The notes below the pieces were generated by a model. That model was not told the origin of the DNA and did not search any database. It saw only the letters and a list, made by a program, of their open reading frames with translations. A stretch of DNA of 64,000 nt from DATFVJ01 sp963826515. Its GTDB lineage: Bacteria > Actinomycetota > Actinomycetes > Streptosporangiales > Streptosporangiaceae. Numbering within the stretch: position 1 is the stretch's first letter; each line of letters opens with the position of its first letter. A program made the position numbers and the translations under genes. The stretch spans positions 496,001 through 560,000 of the forward strand of contig CAWGXI010000012.1 in assembly GCA_963826515.1 (NCBI GenBank), given 5' to 3'. Positions 60,439 through 64,000 of the stretch are shown here, piece after piece.

Positions 60439-63319
60439 CGTCGTGGTAAATGGCATGACGGATGCCGACGCCGCCGCGAACGGGATCGCGAGCGCCCAAC
60501 GGACTGATCTGGGAGATTCCGGGCCTGCTGAGCCCGAGGTGCTCGCCGGCGGCGCGGCGGGATCTGGTCGGCCTGCGCCAGGGCGCGGACCGCGTCAGGG
60601 CGCGGCAAATGAGGCCGCGGCTGGTGCGCAGAATCGCACCGCCGCCTCGCACGGCCATGCCGCAACCGATCGGGCCGCGCCGGAGCAGGCCGCGCCGGAG
60701 CAGGCCGCGCCGGAGCAGGCCGCGCCGGAGCAGGCCGCGCCGGAGCAGGCCGCGCCGGAGCAGGCCGCGCCGGAGCAGGCCGCGCCGCAGCAGGCCGCGC
60801 CAGGCAGGCATCGGCCGGGCCACCGCAGGCCTGGCCACGGCAGGCCTGGTCACGGCAGGCCGGGCGACGGCAGGCCGGGCGACGGCCAGGCACCGGGCCA
60901 TCAAGCCGAGGAGCGCAGTGGCGCCGACCCGGCCGAGCCGGCTGAGCCGGCTGAGCCGGCTGAGCCGGAAGAGCCCGACGAGCCGGGTTCATCGCCTGGC
61001 GCCGCAGGTGAAACCCGCCCTGGCGGCGCGCCTGGTGGCCACGCTGGAGTGCGGCGCAGGCTGGCCAGGCTCGGCGCTCAGCGGGCAAGCACGATGAACC
61101 CGGTGCTCGAACCGCTGATCAAGACGGTTCGCGCGACTCATCCGAAGGCTGACATCCGCCTCATCGAGCGCGCCTACGAGGTCGCCGCCTATTGGCATCG
61201 CGACCAGAAGCGCAAGAGCGGCGACCCGTACATCACCCACCCGCTGGCCGTCACGACAATTCTCGCCGAGCTTGGCATGAATCACGAGACGCTGTGCGCC
61301 GCGCTGCTGCACGACACGGTCGAGGACACGCCTTACCCGCTCGCTCAGCTCCGGTCGGACTTCGGTGCGGACATCGCGGCCCTGGTCGATGGTGTCACCA
61401 AGCTCGACAAGGTCAAGTACGGCGAGGCTGCCGAGGCGGAGACGGTACGCAAGATGGTCGTCGCCATGTCCCGTGACATCCGGGTCCTGGTGATCAAGCT
61501 CGCCGACCGGCTGCACAACATGCGCACGCTCAGGTACTTGCCACGGGTCAAGCAGGAACGCAAGTCAAGGGAGACCCTGGAGATTTTCGCGCCGCTCGCC
61601 CACCGGCTCGGCATGAACACGATCAAGTGGGAACTCGAGGACCTCGCGTTCGCGACGCTTTACCCGAAACGTTACGACGAGATCGCCCGCATGGTCTCCG
61701 AGCGGGCGCCGCGCCGCGACTTTTTCCTGCAGGATGTGGTCACGGACGTCGCCGCCGACCTGCGCGAAGCAAAGATCAAGGCGACCGTGACTGGCCGGCC
61801 CAAGCACTACTACTCGATCTATCAGAAGATGATCGCCCGCAACGTCGAGTTCGACGAGATCTACGATCTGGTGGGCATCAGGGTCCTTGTCGACTCCGTC
61901 CGCGACTGTTACGCGGCGCTCGGCACCATCCACGCACGCTGGAATCCCGTGCCTGGACGCTTCAAGGACTACATCGCGATGCCGAAGTTCAACATGTACC
62001 AGTCGCTGCACACGACCGTGATCGGGCCGGAGGGCAAGCCGGTCGAGCTGCAGATCCGTACCTGGGGCATGCACAGGCGCTCGGAGTACGGTGTCGCCGC
62101 GCACTGGAAGTACAAGGAGGACACGGTCCTAGGCGGCCGCGGCAAGGACGGCAAGGACGGCAAAGACGGCAAGAACAGCAGGAGCGGCAAGGGCGGCGCG
62201 ACGGGTGACATGGCCTGGCTGCGCCAGCTGGTGGACTGGCAGAACGAGACCGCCGACCCGGCCGAGTTCCTCGAATCGCTTCGCTTCGACCTCGCTGCCT
62301 CCGAGGTGTACGTGTTCACCCCGCGAGGCAAGGTGATCCCCCTGCCGCAAGGGGCGACACCCATCGACTTCGCCTATGCCATCCACACCGAGGTCGGCCA
62401 CCGCACCATCGGCGCGCGTGTCAACGGCAGGCTCGTCCCGCTGGAGAGCGCGCTCGACAACGGCGACACGGTGGAGATCTTCACCTCGAAGGCGCAGGAA
62501 GCCGGGCCGAGCAGGGACTGGCTGGGTTTCGTCAAGAGCGCCAGAGCCCGCAACAAGATTCGGCACTGGTTCTCCAAGGAGCGCAGGGAAGCGACGATCG
62601 AGGCGGGCAAGGACTCGATCGCGCGCGCCATGCGCAAGCAGGGCCTGCCGCTGCAGCGCCTCGCCTCGGGCGATGCCCTGCTCGCGCTCGCCAGGGACCT
62701 GCGGTACAACGACGTGTCGGCCCTATACGCGGCGGTCGGCGACCGGCAGATCAGCGCCCAGGCCGTGGTAGCCAAGCTCGTCAGGGCTGCTGGCGGCCTG
62801 GCCGGCGCGGAGGAAGACCTCGCCGAGGTGACGCTGCCGAGCCGCGAGGCGAAGCCCAGGCTGGCCGGGGACCCCGGCATCGTGGTGGAGGACGCACCCG
62901 ATGTCTGGGCCCGGCTGTCCAAATGCTGCACACCTGTGCCCGGCGACGAGATCACCGGATTCGTCACCCGCGCCAGCGGGGTTTCCGTGCACAGGAAGGA
63001 CTGTGTGAACCTGCGCCACTTGCAGGAGGCGCAGCCCGAACGGCTGGTGGGCGTCCGCTGGTCGCCGACGGACGACTCGGTGTTCCTCGTCGCCATCCAG
63101 GTCGAGGCGCTTGACCGGACCCGGCTGCTCTCCGACGTCACCCGGGTGCTTTCCGACCAGCACGTCAACATCTTGTCGGCGTCGGTCACCACCACCAGGG
63201 ACCGGGTGGCCGTGAGCCGGTTCACCTTCGAGATGGGCGATCCCAAGCACCTCGGTCACGTGCTCCGCGCGGTGCGCCAGATCGACGGCGTCTACGACGT
63301 CTACCGTGTTACCGGCTGA
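60428..63319 (+). CDS. relA: Bifunctional (p)ppGpp synthetase/hydrolase (Rel) with repeat-rich N-terminus
   Basis: Makes and degrades the alarmone (p)ppGpp in the stringent response. 963 aa; Rel in relatives is about 720-850. Domains after residue 215: HD hydrolase (YITHPLAVTTILAEL, ALLHDTVEDT, VIKLADRLHNMRTL), synthetase (KFNMYQSLHTTVIGPEGKPVELQIRTWGMHRRSEYGVAAHWKYK), TGS (VYVFTPRGKVIPLPQGATPIDFAYAIHTEVG), a zinc-finger/CC part (CCTPVPGDEITGFVTRASGVSVHRKDC) and a C-terminal ACT domain. Both activities look intact. Before them are about 200 residues of low complexity, including eight APEQA/APQQA units encoded by a 15-bp repeat and PAEPAEPAEP. The true start may be internal, for example ATG in RASTMNPVLEPL. 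Confidence 0.95.
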   Translation: MSGDVVVNGMTDADAAANGIASAQRTDLGDSGPAEPEVLAGGAAGSGRPAPGRGPRQGAANEAAAGAQNRTAASHGHAATDRAAPEQAAPEQAAPEQAAPEQAAPEQAAPEQAAPEQAAPQQAAPGRHRPGHRRPGHGRPGHGRPGDGRPGDGQAPGHQAEERSGADPAEPAEPAEPAEPEEPDEPGSSPGAAGETRPGGAPGGHAGVRRRLARLGAQRASTMNPVLEPLIKTVRATHPKADIRLIERAYEVAAYWHRDQKRKSGDPYITHPLAVTTILAELGMNHETLCAALLHDTVEDTPYPLAQLRSDFGADIAALVDGVTKLDKVKYGEAAEAETVRKMVVAMSRDIRVLVIKLADRLHNMRTLRYLPRVKQERKSRETLEIFAPLAHRLGMNTIKWELEDLAFATLYPKRYDEIARMVSERAPRRDFFLQDVVTDVAADLREAKIKATVTGRPKHYYSIYQKMIARNVEFDEIYDLVGIRVLVDSVRDCYAALGTIHARWNPVPGRFKDYIAMPKFNMYQSLHTTVIGPEGKPVELQIRTWGMHRRSEYGVAAHWKYKEDTVLGGRGKDGKDGKDGKNSRSGKGGATGDMAWLRQLVDWQNETADPAEFLESLRFDLAASEVYVFTPRGKVIPLPQGATPIDFAYAIHTEVGHRTIGARVNGRLVPLESALDNGDTVEIFTSKAQEAGPSRDWLGFVKSARARNKIRHWFSKERREATIEAGKDSIARAMRKQGLPLQRLASGDALLALARDLRYNDVSALYAAVGDRQISAQAVVAKLVRAAGGLAGAEEDLAEVTLPSREAKPRLAGDPGIVVEDAPDVWARLSKCCTPVPGDEITGFVTRASGVSVHRKDCVNLRHLQEAQPERLVGVRWSPTDDSVFLVAIQVEALDRTRLLSDVTRVLSDQHVNILSASVTTTRDRVAVSRFTFEMGDPKHLGHVLRAVRQIDGVYDVYRVTG
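60674..60795 (+). repeat. 15-bp in-frame tandem repeat in relA
   Basis: Eight copies of GCCGCGCCGGAGCAG (the last with CGCAG) encoding AAPEQ units. The unit length keeps the frame, so the copy number may vary between strains. Confidence 0.93.
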
Positions 63320-63496
63320 CGATGCGTCCGGGTCCGTAGCGGGCGTCTCGTGGATCTTGGTGGCTGCGGACGGTGATCAGTGCCGGGGCTGTGGAGATCG
63401 CTGTGACTGGAGAGTGCCAGTTATCTGCGGGGGGGCGCTCCACACTGATCTTCGCCCGCGCCCGCGTGCGCCGCGCTGTGGAGATCACTGTACGGA

Positions 63497-64000
63497 TCAG
63501 CCGCTGAACTCCGCCAGCGTCCGCTCCGCCTCCGTGAGCCAGGACCTGCGCGCGGTCAGCGCCTCGTCCGCGTGCTGCGCCGCCTTCTGGTCGCCGCGCT
63601 CTCGCGCGCCGGCGAGCTGCTTCTCCAGACCGCTGATGGTCGCACGCAGTTGCGCCACGGTGCCCTCGGCGCGGGCGCGTGCCTCAGGGTTGGCGCGCCG
63701 CCACTGGGCGTCCTCCGCCTTGCGTACCGCCTCCTCGACCCGGCGCAGCCCCGACTCGAGGCGCTCGCGTGCCTCACGCGGCACCGGTCCTGCCTCCTCC
63801 CAGCTTTCCTGAATCGCGCGAAGCGCCGATCGGGCGGCGCGGACGTCCTTCACCGGCAGGAGGCGTTCGGCGTCGGTGACCAGCTTCTCCTTCGCCGCCG
63901 CGTGCTCGCGCAGCTCGGCGTCGCGCTGCGCGAACAGCTCACCGCGGGCCTTGAAGAACATGTCCTGCGCCGTCCTGAACCGGTTCCACAGTTCGTCGTC
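63497..64000 (-). CDS. DUF349-domain coiled-coil protein, 5' end beyond the window
   Basis: C-terminal 168 residues of a DUF349 protein; the frame continues past base 64000. The visible part contains DELWNRFRTAQDMFFKARGELFAQRDAE, then long charged helices (VPREARERLESGLRRVEEAVRKAEDAQWRR) likely to be coiled coil, ending LTEAERTLAEFSG. DUF349 proteins follow relA in many actinobacteria; their function is unknown. It converges with relA across 177 bp that hold a direct repeat (GCTGTGGAGATC at about 63388 and 63474) and an 8-bp inverted pair (GATCAGTG / CACTGATC). Confidence 0.85.
   Translation of the reverse strand, partial: DDELWNRFRTAQDMFFKARGELFAQRDAELREHAAAKEKLVTDAERLLPVKDVRAARSALRAIQESWEEAGPVPREARERLESGLRRVEEAVRKAEDAQWRRANPEARARAEGTVAQLRATISGLEKQLAGARERGDQKAAQHADEALTARRSWLTEAERTLAEFSG

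Noticed and set aside
1..64000. tRNA, rRNA or tmRNA genes
   Set aside because: I looked for cloverleaf signatures such as GGTTCGAATCC-type arms and conserved rRNA strings and found none; a tRNAscan run would settle it.

Overview
The window is high-GC DNA from an actinobacterium: GTG and TTG starts are common, coding regions have the GC-rich third-position pattern that opens long antisense frames, and a phosphatidylinositol mannoside pathway (pgsA, patA, pimA) sits in the order known from mycobacteria and their relatives. Genus cannot be fixed from sequence reading alone.

Region 1 (1-17 kb) is accessory and decaying. It holds an intact-looking IS701 element with 12-bp terminal repeats and a probable 4-bp target duplication, an IS110 transposase flanked by two similar hairpin-forming repeats, broken acyltransferase and ABC-transporter genes, a small 3-TM membrane protein of unusually low GC, and an 894-aa reading frame that joins a membrane/TIR-like protein to a DruA (DUF4338)-ISAs1 transposase. 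After a truncated integrase-core transposase come an FHA-domain membrane protein with an unrecognised partner, a membrane gene killed by a 23-bp tandem duplication plus a nonsense codon, then adenylate kinase, enoyl-CoA hydratase, a uridine-kinase-like P-loop kinase and an EEP-family hydrolase. The last two are separated by a 19-bp palindromic tandem array.

Region 2 (17-31 kb) is metabolic. A three-gene formate dehydrogenase (fdhA-fdhB-nrfD type) has an in-frame TGA at the selenocysteine position, followed at once by a bacterial-type SECIS hairpin. Next come an SGNH hydrolase lipoprotein, exonuclease III, a divergent four-carbon acid sugar kinase / D-erythronate dehydrogenase-like pair around a 16-bp tandem repeat, a GH18-like protein, a small hydrophobic protein, a PPOX/F420-type enzyme and a cytochrome P450.

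Region 3 (31-64 kb) is the conserved actinobacterial block: thrS, (Asp23/Gls24 gene), HIT, (IS630; EF-G2), pgsA-patA-pimA-LemA-like, pdxS-debranching enzyme-pdxT-yebC, an Eis-like GNAT, ruvCAB, yajC-secD-secF-apt, a membrane hydrolase, PAP2, relA and a DUF349 protein cut by the window end. Its themes are PIM lipid synthesis, PLP synthesis (PdxS synthase with PdxT glutaminase), Holliday-junction resolution (RuvCAB), protein export (SecDF-YajC) and the stringent response (Rel). Many of these housekeeping proteins carry extra low-complexity ends or inserts built from short in-frame DNA repeats (Rel, RuvB, PatA, PgsA, SecD, SecF, YajC, Asp23), and non-coding tandem arrays are frequent too, so repeat expansion appears to be a general habit of this genome.
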